From positions 4,898,001 through 4,962,000 of the forward strand of contig NZ_CP150233.1 in NCBI RefSeq assembly GCF_037974265.1: a stretch of DNA of 64,000 nucleotides, read 5' to 3'. The notes below the pieces were generated by a model, which was not told where the DNA came from, did not search any database, and worked only from the letters and a program-made list of their open reading frames with translations. Both the position numbers and the translations under genes were made by a program. Of the stretch, positions 1-10,858 are shown piece after piece (the first letter of the stretch is position 1; each line of letters opens with the position of its first letter). The stretch comes from Paenibacillus sp. FSL R5-0623. Lineage in GTDB: Bacteria; Bacillota; Bacilli; Paenibacillales; Paenibacillaceae.

Positions 1-3000
1 TCCCAAACGAACTGACACCTGCTCGCAGGATACGCTTCGCGTCTTCTAATGGCTGTGGCTCCTTGTTGATATAGAAGGGACTATGCTCCAGTTCCAACAT
101 CGGATTCGTCCGATTCATGTGAATCTGTGGCGGAACCACCCGGTGATAAAGCGTCAGTACGGTTTTAATAAAACCGGCGACACCTGCTGCCGCATCAAGA
201 TGCCCAATATTGGCTTTCACAGAACCCAGAGCACAATAATTTCTACGATCTGTTCCCCATGACTGCCTGAGCGCTTCAATTTCAATCGGGTCCCCCAGTT
301 TGGTTCCTGTTCCATGCGCCTCCAGATAGGAGATCTCTTTTGGAGACACTCCCGAACGATGCAGGGCTGATTGAATAACCTTGACCTGCCCGGCCACACT
401 CGGTGCCGTATATCCAATTTTGTCCATGCCATCATTATTAATCGCTGAACCTTTAATGACTGCATAGATATGATCTCCATCTCTCTGCGCGTCGCGGAGT
501 GACTTGAGCACAACCATTCCGCATCCATTACCAGACACAGTACCAGATGCCTGCTCATCGAACGGTCTGCAATGACCATCCTTTGAATAAATCATGCCTT
601 CATGCCAGTGATAACCTTCTTTGAGCGGATAGGAGATAGAGACACCTCCCGCAAGTGCCACATCACACTCCCCCCGAATCAGCGATTCAGCAGCTTGGTG
701 GATAGCGACCAAAGAAGTTGAACATGCGGTCTGTACGGCCATACTTGGCCCTCTCAGATTTAATTTGTGAGATACTCGGGTTGTAATATAGTCCTTTTCA
801 TTCAAAGTCATGGCTTCAAAAGCCTGTAACAAATTACCGGAACGACCTAGAAATTGCACCATCCATGGTAAGCTCAGTCCACTTCCGGCAAACAATCCTA
901 TAGCTCCCTCATAACTGTAAGGATCACACCCGGCATGCTCAAGCGCCTCCCACGAGCACTGATGCAGCAACCGTATTTGCGGATCCATCATGTTGGATTC
1001 CTGATGCGGATATTCGAAAAATCCGGAGTCAAAATACTCAGTATCTTGCAGTAGACCTTTGGCCCGTACATAATCAGGATGTTTGAAGTCTTCCGGTCGT
1101 ACACCCGCAGCCTTTAGATCCTCCTCATTCAGACGGGTGATACCGTCCTTACCTGCCATTAGATTATCCCAGAACTCCTCAATATTTCTGGAGCCGGGAA
1201 AATGCCCTGCCATGCCAATGACTGCGATATCCGACGACGAAGAATCTCTGCTACTGTGGTCTGAAGCAAACGAGATACTCTGTTTTGGTCTGCTCTGTGC
1301 CGGTCTGCTCTGTTCCACTTTGCTGTGTTCAACTGTGCTCATCACATCATCTTTGGGAGCTGTTGTCGGGTCCAGGTTCGTAACAGGATATCCAGCCGTA
1401 GCGATATGCCCGCTCTCCTCTCGCACATTTTGTGTAACTGTCGGCAGCATCTGCTCAGCCACCAGATGATTGACCAGTGATGCAATGGAGGAATGCTCAA
1501 ACAATTGCACCAGCGGAACGCTTTTATCCAGATAGGCATTCAGGCGATTATTGATCAGAATAAGCCCCAGCGAGTTGCCTCCGATTTCAAAAAAGTGATC
1601 ATGGATATTAACCGTATCCAGATTCAATATTTCCTTCCACGCTGCAATGAGCATCTGCTCCAGATCAACCTTTGCCCGCTCCATTCCTTGAATGGATGAA
1701 CCATAAACCAGAGTCGGATTAGCTTTCTCACCCGTTTCAAAATCAGCCAGACGAAGGGCATTGCGATTCAGTTTGCCATTAGGCAGCACAGGCAGATTTT
1801 CCAGACGAATCAAGCGAGAAGGCATCATGTACTGTGGAAGCCGCTGCTTTAACCAGGTCCGAAGCTGTACGTCTTCATCTCCCATAACGGAAGGCACAAT
1901 CCCAGGCTTCAGACTGTAGAAAAGGATTAATTGCAATGAATGTTGCTCGGCCCCTTCTACCTTAACGACAGCTTCTCTTACACGTTCATACTTCATCGCT
2001 GCCTGCTCAATCTCGTTCAGTTCAATCCGGTAGCCACGAATCTTCACCTGCTGATCTAACCGTCCCATCAACTCAACATCCCCATCCGGCAGTATACGGG
2101 CCAGATCGCCAGTTCGGTACAAACGGCCTCCCAAAACATTGGGGTTTGCAATGAATCGGGCATCGGTCTCAGCTGCATTGTGCAGATAACCGCGGGATAA
2201 TCCTTTTCCTGCAATGCACAGCTCTCCATAACTTCCAGGTGGCAGTATTTCACCTTCATCATTCAGAATATAAATCTCTGTATTGGTAATGGGCTTGCCA
2301 ATGGTAATCGCGGCTGTGTCATTCAATTCTTTGGTCGTTGACCAGATTGTAGTTTCCGTTGGTCCATACATGTTAAAAACTCGAGCGGGCGTAAGCCGCT
2401 TCAGATCAGTGAGGAGTCCCACAGGGACATTTTCCCCTCCGGTAAGAACACACCGCAGATTGCCCAGCGCCTGAGCGAATTCCGGATTTTCGACAAATGC
2501 CTTAATGCGTGAGACCGTGCTAAGAATGTGTGTAATACCATGTTCACGTATTCGACGTGAAGCAAGAGCCGGGTCAAGCTGCTCCTGCTCATTGGCCAGA
2601 TACAGCGAATATCCGGTGCATAATGGTGTCCACACTTCAAATCCGAAAATATCAAAAGATATGGTCGTTACACTGATGATGCGATCTGTCTCATGTGCAA
2701 AAATATGTCGGTGCCTGATGTCCTCAACAAAATTGACCATCGCCTCATGAGTAATCATGACCCCTTTGGGACGCCCCGTTGATCCTGAGGTAAAAATCAC
2801 ACAGGACAGGTCCGAAGACAGGTGGCTTACGTCCGGGTTAACGGATGAGCGCACATCCTGGGCAGTTGGATCATACACAAATCGCTCTCCGCTAAAAGTC
2901 ACTGTACCTTCTTCATCAGGCGTACACAGCAATACGTTCATTCGGCTGTCTTCAATCATATTTACGATGCGCTGCGGCGGAAAAGCAGGGTCCAGAGGCA

Positions 3001-6000
3001 CATAAGCCGCCCCAGCTTTCAGTACCGCCAATAGCATAATGATCAACGATTCATCTCGTCTGGATAATATGCCTACAGGTTCATCCCGGCGCACACCTTG
3101 ATCAATCAGCTTCCAAGCCAGCGTATTAGCTTTTTCATTAAGCTCCTTGTAGGTAAAAGAGGCTCCGGATGATACAAGGAGAGCTTTCTTGTCTGGCGTG
3201 TGTTCTGCCTGCAGCTCGAACAGCTGATGCAGACCCACCGCAGGATTGTAATCCAGACGTGGACCAGCAAGACGATGGACTGGGTGCTCATGAGAACGTT
3301 CGTTTCTCTCAAAGAGTTCGCTCAGAGACAGATTGGGCTGTTGTACAACCTCTTGGCAGAGTCCGATAAACTCCTGCATCATACCTTCAACTGTGTCCCG
3401 GCGGAACAGATCCAGCGAGTATTCAATATATCCTTCAATCACCTGCTTCTCCCTGTTTTCTTGACAGGTCATTAACAAATCATAAGTGGACGTACCCGTC
3501 TCCACCGGAAAAGAACTGAATTGCAAGCCATGAAGTTCAAGTCCATGCAAATCCATGTTCTGATAATCGAAACAAACATCAAATACCGGATTTCGGTTCA
3601 ACTCACGTGTCACGCCCAGTTGTGCCACAAGCTCATTAAACGGATACTCCTGATACGCAAAAGCATCCAGTGTATGTTGTTTAACTTCGCGTAAAAAATC
3701 AGTGTACGTACGATCAAAAGTTGGAAAATTCCGCATCGCAATCATATTGACAAACATGCCTACCGTCTCTTTCCACTCCTCTTGCATCCTTCCTGCAACA
3801 GGCGTTCCTACCACAATGTCCTGCTGACCTGAGCGATGTGCGAGAAGAAGATTCCACACACTTAGCATTACCATATACATGGATGCTTCCGATGAGGAAG
3901 CCAGCTCGTGCAAGTGTTGTGTTAACGAACGATTCAATGTGAAATGGAGACGTCCCCCTTGCATGGATCGCTGTGATGGACGCTCATGGTCAAGTGGAAG
4001 CTCCAGAACAGGTAAAGAAGGGCCAAGATGGTCCAGCCAGTACGTTTGATGTGCATTGTATTCCTGTGAAGCGAGACGCTGCTGCTGCCATACCGCATAA
4101 TCTTTGTACTGCAATCGGACTGCTTGCTCTTTGCCAAAATATAAATCATTGAAGTCACGAGTGATGATTTCGACAGATGTACCATCTGCGATGATATGGT
4201 GAATATCAAAGAATAACAGATGCTTGCGCTCGCCTATCTTAATCAGTTCAACCCGCATAAGCGGAGCACTCCCCAGATCAAAAGGACGAATCAATGTCTC
4301 GATCATCGCAGGCAACTCTTGGTCATCTGCCACATACTGCTCTGCATAGCCCATACTTAAGCGAACCGAAGGTTGGATGATCTGAACGATCTGACCACCC
4401 TGTATCTCAAACGATGTTCTGAGCGCCTCATGATGCTGCATCAACTTCTGCAAAGCAGCCTCAACTCTTATACGGTCCAATTCACCTTCAATAATGGTTG
4501 CAGACGGTAAGTTGTAGGCCGTATTGCCTGGATCAAGCATCGCTTGTGTGAACATACGCATCTGTGCAGAAGAGATTGGATACGCATCCATAGGGGATGC
4601 AGATTGAATGGTCTGTTGGTCCACTTTTGGTTTCGCCATGACATAGAGATGCTCCGCCAGCTGAATAGGCGTTGAATGATTGAAAACATCTGCTACCTCA
4701 GGCTGAATTCCTAAATGAGACCGGATCCATGCAGACAAGCTGACTGCTTTGAGAGAATCTCCTCCAACCGCAAAGAAATTAACCTCTTCATCCAGATCAT
4801 CGATGCCAAAAATCGTTCGATATGCGTCCAGGACAATCTGTTTCAGTTGATCGGAACCACCAGTATAAACTGTCCCTTTTACAAGATTAGAGCCACTTCC
4901 CTTACCCTGCTCTGCATGCTGCCTATCATCCCCGGTACCCATTCCTTCCACTGCTGATGAGCTAGAAAGAGAAACACTGACAGGATAGGATTGTTTGTTG
5001 AAAACATAAGTAGGCAGAGAGCATTTGCGCCGTACCGTCTGCCCTTTGAGCACCTTCCAGTCCGGTTCAATGCCTTCGCACCATAACTCCGCAAGTCTGC
5101 GGTTCACATAGATACTATCCTGCTCCGTTTCCCTTATGTGGCGTAGCATATTCAGTACCGTCTGGGAATCTCTTGATTGACTGTGCTGTCTGGCAAAGGA
5201 GCTTAACGTTCGTCCTGCACCTACTTCAATTAATACTGCCCGCTCATCCTTCAACACTTCAGCCAGGTTTGATTCAAACAACACCGGCTGTAAAATATGA
5301 CGGGACCAATAGTCAGGTTGTGTGATTTCATCTCCAAGCGCCCATGTTCCACTGGTGTTGGACAGTAATGGGATCTGTGGCGTATGAAGTGAATGCTCTG
5401 CTAAATAACGTCTAAATTCCTCAGCGGCCTGATTCATCATTGGCGTATGGAATGCATGGGAAGTCTTCACACGAATGCACTTCCAGCCCAGTCCTTCAGC
5501 CTTGGCTTCCATCCGTGAAATGGCTTCAGCTGTCCCACCAATCACACTGGAACCTGTAGTATTCACCAGGGCAAGCCACATATCTTCCTCCAGTTGTGAC
5601 TTCACCTGCTGTGCATCCGCCATAATGGCAAGCATGACCCCGGGTTGTTGTTGCTGCATCAGACGTCCGCGAAGTCGAACTAACTTGACAGCATCTCCGA
5701 GTTCGAATACACCCGCTACCGCCGCGGCAGCCAACTCACCAATGCTGTGCCCGATCATGCCATCTGGCTTGATGCCCAGATCCAGCAGCGACTTGGCCAG
5801 CGCATAACTTGTCATGAACAGTGCAAATTGGCTGTACTCTGTCTGGTTTATTCGCTCAGGCTGCTGATCTCCGTACACAACGGACAGCATATCTTCTCGT
5901 TCTTCCGCAGGCAGAAGGTCCAATATTTCCTGAATATAACTTCTGAAGATTGGAGCTAGGCCTGCTTGCTCTGTAGATCTGTATAGTTCTGCACCCATTC

Positions 6001-9000
6001 CCTGATACTGACTGCCCTGTCCGGGGAACATGAAGTATACGGGACGAGTGCCTTGAGCCGAATGGTATACGCGTGCTTTCCCCAGCTGCTGTATCAGCTT
6101 GTCCGGATTATCCTTCCATGTCTTATCCAGAATGAGTGCCTTACGATACGCAAAAACAGATCTACCTGATTGCAAGGTCCACGCTGCGTTCGATACAGAT
6201 TGATTCGGCTGCTGAGTCAGATGTTCCATAATCCGTTCAGCAGTGCGGTTCAGCGAGTACTCCGTTTTGGCGGAAAAAAGCAATATATTTACGTCATCAT
6301 CCGGACTGCACTTCTCCATCTCGGGAGCCTCCTCCAATACCATGTGAGCGTTCGTGCCCCCCACACCAAATGAATTGATCCCTGCGCGCATGACTCCAAC
6401 ATTGCCCTGTTTCCAATCCACACCTTGTGCATTAACTTTAAAAGGCGTATTCAAAAAATCAATTTTGGGATTAGGCTGCTCATAATTCGCTGTTCCAGGG
6501 ATATAACCTTGTCCAAGACTGAGCGCTACCTTGATTAAACCAACCACACCTGCGGCTGTATCCATATGTCCCACATTGCCCTTGACCGAACCCAGATAAC
6601 AAAATTGCTTTTGGTCGGAAGCAAAGGCCCGAGTTAACGAGTTTACTTCAATTGGATCACCAAGCAACGTTCCCGTACCATGTGCTTCGATATAACTCAC
6701 CGTTTCCGGGTCTACTCCGGCTACCTTATAAGCATCCTGAATGACTTCAGCCTGTCCGTTTACGCTTGGAGCAAGAAAACTGAGTTTCTCTTGTCCGTCA
6801 TTGTTAATTGCTGAGCCTTTGATGACCCCGTAGATATGATCTCCGTCCCGCAGAGCATCGGTTACCCGCTTCAGCACCACAATTCCCATACCATTGGAGA
6901 AGACGGTTCCACTGGCTGCCGCATCAAATGGACGACAGTGTCCATCTGTGGAGAACATCATGCCATCCTCAAATATGTAACCCCCTTCATTGGGCAACTC
7001 CACGGTAATCCCACCAGCCACGGCCACATCACATTCTCCAACAATCAAAGATTGACATGCCAGATGAGGTGTAACCAGTGAAGTAGAACATCCCGTCAGA
7101 GCGGTATAGGCCGGCCCTTTTAAGTTAAGCTTATAAGCCATTCGGGTAGCGAGAAAATGATTGGTGCTGAGGGTAAATGCTTCGTATTTACTGCTATAGT
7201 TAGCATCGTTAAAAAGCACTTGACGGTACCATTCGAAGTCATCGGACCCGCCAAGGAACACACCCACCTTACCCGCTTCATCCGGTCTGCAGCCTGCATC
7301 CTCCAGCGCTTCCCATATTCCCTGATACAAAAGTCTGAATTGGGGAGACATCATTTTGGCTTCACCGGGAGTATAATCAAAGAACCCTGCGTCAAACTCA
7401 TCAATGCCGTTGGCACGTCCTTTTGCCTTGACATAACGAGGTGAACGCAGCAGCGCTTCCTCCACGCCAAGCTCCCTCAATTCATCATCACTATAAAAGT
7501 GAATGCTTTCCCGCCGTTCAACAAGGTTACTCCAGAACTCCCTTATATCCTCAGCGCCCGGCACATTCACCGCCATACCCACAATTGCAATGTCCTCACG
7601 CATAATGCCGTCTTTTCGTTGAAACAATTGTTCCCTTTCAGTCGGTATCCGAACTCCCTCATCTTTTGGTCCCAGCGCGGCAAATTGACGCAATGTCGGG
7701 CATTCGAAAAAACGAGGAACAGGGAACTCCACATCGGTATAATGCTTTAGTTTATTGTGAGCCTGAATGACAGAAAATGAATTCCCGCCCAATTCAAAGA
7801 AATGGTCATCGCGCCCTACTCTCTCAACTCCGAGCACTTCGGCCCACACTTCGGCTATAACCTTCTCAAGTTCAGAAGACGGGGCGGTATAGAACGTACT
7901 GGAAGCGTGAGCATGCGTGATATCTGCCATAAGTGCCTTCCGGTCAATCTTCCCACTGCTATTCAATGGAAATTCGGATTTATGTACAAAAACGGATGGT
8001 ATCATATATGCCGGTAACAAACGAGACAAGTGCTCTCTCAATTCGACAGAAGGCAGCTCCTGCTCTGACAGATAGTAGGCATACAGCAAGCCGGACCTAC
8101 CTTCAAATGATTTCATGACTACCACGGTCTGAATGACACCCGGATAGGATGACAGGGTATTCTCAATTTCGCCTGTCTCCAGTCTGGCTCCTTGAATTTT
8201 AACCTGAAAATCAATGCGTCCCAGATATTCGATCGTACCGCTTGGGAGTGAACGTACCAGATCTCCTGTACGGTACATGTATCTGAAATGCTCTGCGTCC
8301 TGTCCTTCTTGAAAGAAAGGATTAGGGACAAACTTCTCTCGGGTCATCTGTTCCAGATTCAGATATCCACGTGCAAGTCCAACACCGCTAAGACAAAGCT
8401 CCCCTGGAATACCTAACGGCTGAAGCTCATCATGATTTCCGACGACATACCATCTGGACTCATTGAGCGGGTAGCCAATCGGTACATTGCCCAAGCCTTC
8501 GTAATGGCTTAATGGATAATGAGAAACCCATATGGTGCATTCGGTTGGACCATAAACATTTTCAAGACTTGCTCTAATGCCTAACCTGTTAAATTTCTCA
8601 ATGATGTCTGGCGTGACTGCCTCTCCGCCAACAAACATCCATTTCAGGGTTTCCAATGCTGACAGATCGGAGCGAAGCTCCATCGTTTCCAGAAAAAGAC
8701 GGAATAACGTTGGAACAAAGTTGATGTGTGTAACCTTATGTGATGCCACCGTAGATACAATACGAGCAGGGTCTTTTTCTGCTCCAGGCTCAAGAATACT
8801 TAGTGCGCCTTCACCCATGAACCAGCCGAAAAGTTCCGTGGCCGACACATCAAAGGTATATGCCGTTTTCAGCAAGTAAACATCCTGCGCCTGCATTGGA
8901 AAACGACGCTCCAGATCAAGCAGTGTATTGACTACGCTATGATTTTCAACCATGACTCCTTTTGGCTTGCCTGTTGATCCGGACGTGTACATGATATAGG

Positions 9001-10795
9001 CAAGGCTACGCGGATTCAGCGCCTTTTCGAGATTTGAGACATCCCCCGTATAGGCCTGATCGCCCTCAACGTAGATGTACTGGACATCCAGCGTCTCGTC
9101 ATCTTTTTCGGGTTGCATAGCCAGCACGATGGATATGTCTGCATCCGATATAATATAGTCCTTTCTGGACAAAGGATAGGAAGGGTCTACAGGCACAAAA
9201 GCACATCCGGCTTTTAATACAGCCAATAGGGCAATGACCATATCCGAGGAACGTGGCATCTGCACGCCAACTGCCGCGTTATCACTTTTTTTGCTCGCAA
9301 CGATCTGCCTAGCCAATTGATTCGCTTTTGCGTTGACCTGCGCATAGGTCTGATGCTGCTTGCCTTCCATTAGAGCTACCCGCTCCGGGAAACGTGCTAC
9401 TTTATCGTGAAATATATCCATAATATGTTGTGGAGTGTAGGGAAAATAAGAAGTTTGATTGAATCGGTACAGTAGGTTTTCTTTCTCATCCTGCATCAGG
9501 AGGCTGAACTCACTGATTTTTTGATCAGAATTGGTTACTAGCTGATTCAGCAAATATAGAAATCGTTGGCCCATTCGCTCCATTGAATCTTCACGGAACA
9601 AGCTCGGTTTATATTGCAGCTTCAACTGCGCACCTTGCGGTAAACGGCTCAACACCACCATCAGATCTCCTGGAAACGTAACCTTATCCTGATCCAGAAT
9701 ACGAGTTCCAAGCATATCTTCCTCATAGGAATCATAAACAAAGGAGATATCAAACAACGATGGTGATCCGGGTTGAGCCTGTAACATGCTGTCTCTGACA
9801 ATGAGGTTATTGGGATATCCGATGTTCCTGTACGTATCCATCCAGGTTGTGGCTACTTGTTGCAGCAGAGGCTTTAGAGTTGATTCGAGGTCAATATGGA
9901 ATCGCATAGGCAGCATATGGACAAAACATCCAATCGTTTCTTCCAAGTCCATACCGGGACGATGAGAATATGGGGAGGCAAAGGTGATATCGTCTGTACC
10001 GACATATTTACTCATAAGAATGCCAAAGGCACCCATAAAGAACATAAAAACGGTTACTTCATTATCTTTGGACATCTGTGTAATATCAGCCATTAACGAT
10101 TCCGAAATATCAAATCGCAGTTCATGACCAATTCCTTCTTGTATAGAACCTGCTGGAAAGTCGTGCTTTAGAGAAAGAGGTTCCGCTCCCTTCATTTTGT
10201 TTAACCAGTATTCCCGCTCTTTGGAGTACTTGTTTTCGTGCAGTTTCTTGTTCTCTGCCTCAACATAAGAGATGAATCCTTCATCCAGCTTGACATCCAC
10301 AGGCTGATCTTCAAGAAGACATGTATATGACTGGATAAGTTTGTTTTTCATCAGTTCAAGCGACAAGCCATCACATATTAAATGATGAATACATAAGGTC
10401 AGAATATATCGGCTTTTATCCATCTGAACAATCATTATACGGAACAGAGGACCTTTCTCCAGATCAAAAGGTGTCCCGATGCATTCATCCACCAGTGCTT
10501 CTAACTGTTGTTCCTTTGGATTCTCCTGATTCTCGCTACTTAGGTCCCACAAGGTAAGTGAATAATCCATATCTTCATGAACGGATAACACGGGTACATC
10601 ATTTTGAATCTCAATCCGAGTACGCAGCACCACTTGCTCATACATAAGCAATTCGATGGCCCGGCGAAATATCTCCATTTGAAGATGATCAAATTGCATT
10701 GAAGCTGAGATGTTATACGAAGTGGGATCATTCACCTGACAATCAAAATAGATTCCCTTTTGTGTTTCGGAAAGTTCAACGGTTTTTTGTACCAT
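1..10795 (-). CDS. Hybrid NRPS/PKS megasynthase, partial (C-A-T-KS-AT-T-C-A-T-KS...)
   Basis: Assembly-line enzyme for a peptide-polyketide product. One frame stays open for 3598 codons and leaves the window inside its second KS. All motif codons checked lie in the same frame, so no frameshift is seen. Order by residue: C1 (HHLICDG 137-143), A1 (YTSGSTGKPKG 603-613), carrier Ser1006, KS1 (Cys1236, His1372, His1410), AT (GHSIGE, Ser1684; HAFH 1780-1783, the malonyl-CoA signature), carrier Ser2014, C2 (HHIIADG 2199-2205), A2 (FTSGSTGRPKG 2668-2678), carrier Ser3075, KS2 (Cys3358, His3494, His3532). There is no KR, DH, ER, E, MT or TE domain here, so the PKS module should leave a beta-keto unit. 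The ATG at 10795 has GAGGTG 9 bases upstream. It lies 63 bp after the small membrane gene, in one operon. Pocket residues give no confident amino-acid call; A2 resembles Gly-type codes only weakly. Confidence 0.95.
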   Translation of the reverse strand, partial: MVQKTVELSETQKGIYFDCQVNDPTSYNISASMQFDHLQMEIFRRAIELLMYEQVVLRTRIEIQNDVPVLSVHEDMDYSLTLWDLSSENQENPKEQQLEALVDECIGTPFDLEKGPLFRIMIVQMDKSRYILTLCIHHLICDGLSLELMKNKLIQSYTCLLEDQPVDVKLDEGFISYVEAENKKLHENKYSKEREYWLNKMKGAEPLSLKHDFPAGSIQEGIGHELRFDISESLMADITQMSKDNEVTVFMFFMGAFGILMSKYVGTDDITFASPYSHRPGMDLEETIGCFVHMLPMRFHIDLESTLKPLLQQVATTWMDTYRNIGYPNNLIVRDSMLQAQPGSPSLFDISFVYDSYEEDMLGTRILDQDKVTFPGDLMVVLSRLPQGAQLKLQYKPSLFREDSMERMGQRFLYLLNQLVTNSDQKISEFSLLMQDEKENLLYRFNQTSYFPYTPQHIMDIFHDKVARFPERVALMEGKQHQTYAQVNAKANQLARQIVASKKSDNAAVGVQMPRSSDMVIALLAVLKAGCAFVPVDPSYPLSRKDYIISDADISIVLAMQPEKDDETLDVQYIYVEGDQAYTGDVSNLEKALNPRSLAYIMYTSGSTGKPKGVMVENHSVVNTLLDLERRFPMQAQDVYLLKTAYTFDVSATELFGWFMGEGALSILEPGAEKDPARIVSTVASHKVTHINFVPTLFRLFLETMELRSDLSALETLKWMFVGGEAVTPDIIEKFNRLGIRASLENVYGPTECTIWVSHYPLSHYEGLGNVPIGYPLNESRWYVVGNHDELQPLGIPGELCLSGVGLARGYLNLEQMTREKFVPNPFFQEGQDAEHFRYMYRTGDLVRSLPSGTIEYLGRIDFQVKIQGARLETGEIENTLSSYPGVIQTVVVMKSFEGRSGLLYAYYLSEQELPSVELREHLSRLLPAYMIPSVFVHKSEFPLNSSGKIDRKALMADITHAHASSTFYTAPSSELEKVIAEVWAEVLGVERVGRDDHFFELGGNSFSVIQAHNKLKHYTDVEFPVPRFFECPTLRQFAALGPKDEGVRIPTEREQLFQRKDGIMREDIAIVGMAVNVPGAEDIREFWSNLVERRESIHFYSDDELRELGVEEALLRSPRYVKAKGRANGIDEFDAGFFDYTPGEAKMMSPQFRLLYQGIWEALEDAGCRPDEAGKVGVFLGGSDDFEWYRQVLFNDANYSSKYEAFTLSTNHFLATRMAYKLNLKGPAYTALTGCSTSLVTPHLACQSLIVGECDVAVAGGITVELPNEGGYIFEDGMMFSTDGHCRPFDAAASGTVFSNGMGIVVLKRVTDALRDGDHIYGVIKGSAINNDGQEKLSFLAPSVNGQAEVIQDAYKVAGVDPETVSYIEAHGTGTLLGDPIEVNSLTRAFASDQKQFCYLGSVKGNVGHMDTAAGVVGLIKVALSLGQGYIPGTANYEQPNPKIDFLNTPFKVNAQGVDWKQGNVGVMRAGINSFGVGGTNAHMVLEEAPEMEKCSPDDDVNILLFSAKTEYSLNRTAERIMEHLTQQPNQSVSNAAWTLQSGRSVFAYRKALILDKTWKDNPDKLIQQLGKARVYHSAQGTRPVYFMFPGQGSQYQGMGAELYRSTEQAGLAPIFRSYIQEILDLLPAEEREDMLSVVYGDQQPERINQTEYSQFALFMTSYALAKSLLDLGIKPDGMIGHSIGELAAAAVAGVFELGDAVKLVRLRGRLMQQQQPGVMLAIMADAQQVKSQLEEDMWLALVNTTGSSVIGGTAEAISRMEAKAEGLGWKCIRVKTSHAFHTPMMNQAAEEFRRYLAEHSLHTPQIPLLSNTSGTWALGDEITQPDYWSRHILQPVLFESNLAEVLKDERAVLIEVGAGRTLSSFARQHSQSRDSQTVLNMLRHIRETEQDSIYVNRRLAELWCEGIEPDWKVLKGQTVRRKCSLPTYVFNKQSYPVSVSLSSSSAVEGMGTGDDRQHAEQGKGSGSNLVKGTVYTGGSDQLKQIVLDAYRTIFGIDDLDEEVNFFAVGGDSLKAVSLSAWIRSHLGIQPEVADVFNHSTPIQLAEHLYVMAKPKVDQQTIQSASPMDAYPISSAQMRMFTQAMLDPGNTAYNLPSATIIEGELDRIRVEAALQKLMQHHEALRTSFEIQGGQIVQIIQPSVRLSMGYAEQYVADDQELPAMIETLIRPFDLGSAPLMRVELIKIGERKHLLFFDIHHIIADGTSVEIITRDFNDLYFGKEQAVRLQYKDYAVWQQQRLASQEYNAHQTYWLDHLGPSLPVLELPLDHERPSQRSMQGGRLHFTLNRSLTQHLHELASSSEASMYMVMLSVWNLLLAHRSGQQDIVVGTPVAGRMQEEWKETVGMFVNMIAMRNFPTFDRTYTDFLREVKQHTLDAFAYQEYPFNELVAQLGVTRELNRNPVFDVCFDYQNMDLHGLELHGLQFSSFPVETGTSTYDLLMTCQENREKQVIEGYIEYSLDLFRRDTVEGMMQEFIGLCQEVVQQPNLSLSELFERNERSHEHPVHRLAGPRLDYNPAVGLHQLFELQAEHTPDKKALLVSSGASFTYKELNEKANTLAWKLIDQGVRRDEPVGILSRRDESLIIMLLAVLKAGAAYVPLDPAFPPQRIVNMIEDSRMNVLLCTPDEEGTVTFSGERFVYDPTAQDVRSSVNPDVSHLSSDLSCVIFTSGSTGRPKGVMITHEAMVNFVEDIRHRHIFAHETDRIISVTTISFDIFGFEVWTPLCTGYSLYLANEQEQLDPALASRRIREHGITHILSTVSRIKAFVENPEFAQALGNLRCVLTGGENVPVGLLTDLKRLTPARVFNMYGPTETTIWSTTKELNDTAAITIGKPITNTEIYILNDEGEILPPGSYGELCIAGKGLSRGYLHNAAETDARFIANPNVLGGRLYRTGDLARILPDGDVELMGRLDQQVKIRGYRIELNEIEQAAMKYERVREAVVKVEGAEQHSLQLILFYSLKPGIVPSVMGDEDVQLRTWLKQRLPQYMMPSRLIRLENLPVLPNGKLNRNALRLADFETGEKANPTLVYGSSIQGMERAKVDLEQMLIAAWKEILNLDTVNIHDHFFEIGGNSLGLILINNRLNAYLDKSVPLVQLFEHSSIASLVNHLVAEQMLPTVTQNVREESGHIATAGYPVTNLDPTTAPKDDVMSTVEHSKVEQSRPAQSRPKQSISFASDHSSRDSSSSDIAVIGMAGHFPGSRNIEEFWDNLMAGKDGITRLNEEDLKAAGVRPEDFKHPDYVRAKGLLQDTEYFDSGFFEYPHQESNMMDPQIRLLHQCSWEALEHAGCDPYSYEGAIGLFAGSGLSLPWMVQFLGRSGNLLQAFEAMTLNEKDYITTRVSHKLNLRGPSMAVQTACSTSLVAIHQAAESLIRGECDVALAGGVSISYPLKEGYHWHEGMIYSKDGHCRPFDEQASGTVSGNGCGMVVLKSLRDAQRDGDHIYAVIKGSAINNDGMDKIGYTAPSVAGQVKVIQSALHRSGVSPKEISYLEAHGTGTKLGDPIEIEALRQSWGTDRRNYCALGSVKANIGHLDAAAGVAGFIKTVLTLYHRVVPPQIHMNRTNPMLELEHSPFYINKEPQPLEDAKRILRAGVSSFG

Positions 10796-10858
10796 CACGA
10801 CCACACCTCATCGTTTAATTGAGATTCAAGCTGTGTAAGGCAAAAAATCAATTACAGC

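Noticed and set aside
1083-1469. Plus-strand ORFs across 1-10.8 kb
   Set aside because: All lie opposite the continuous megasynthase frame and have no domains or ribosome sites.
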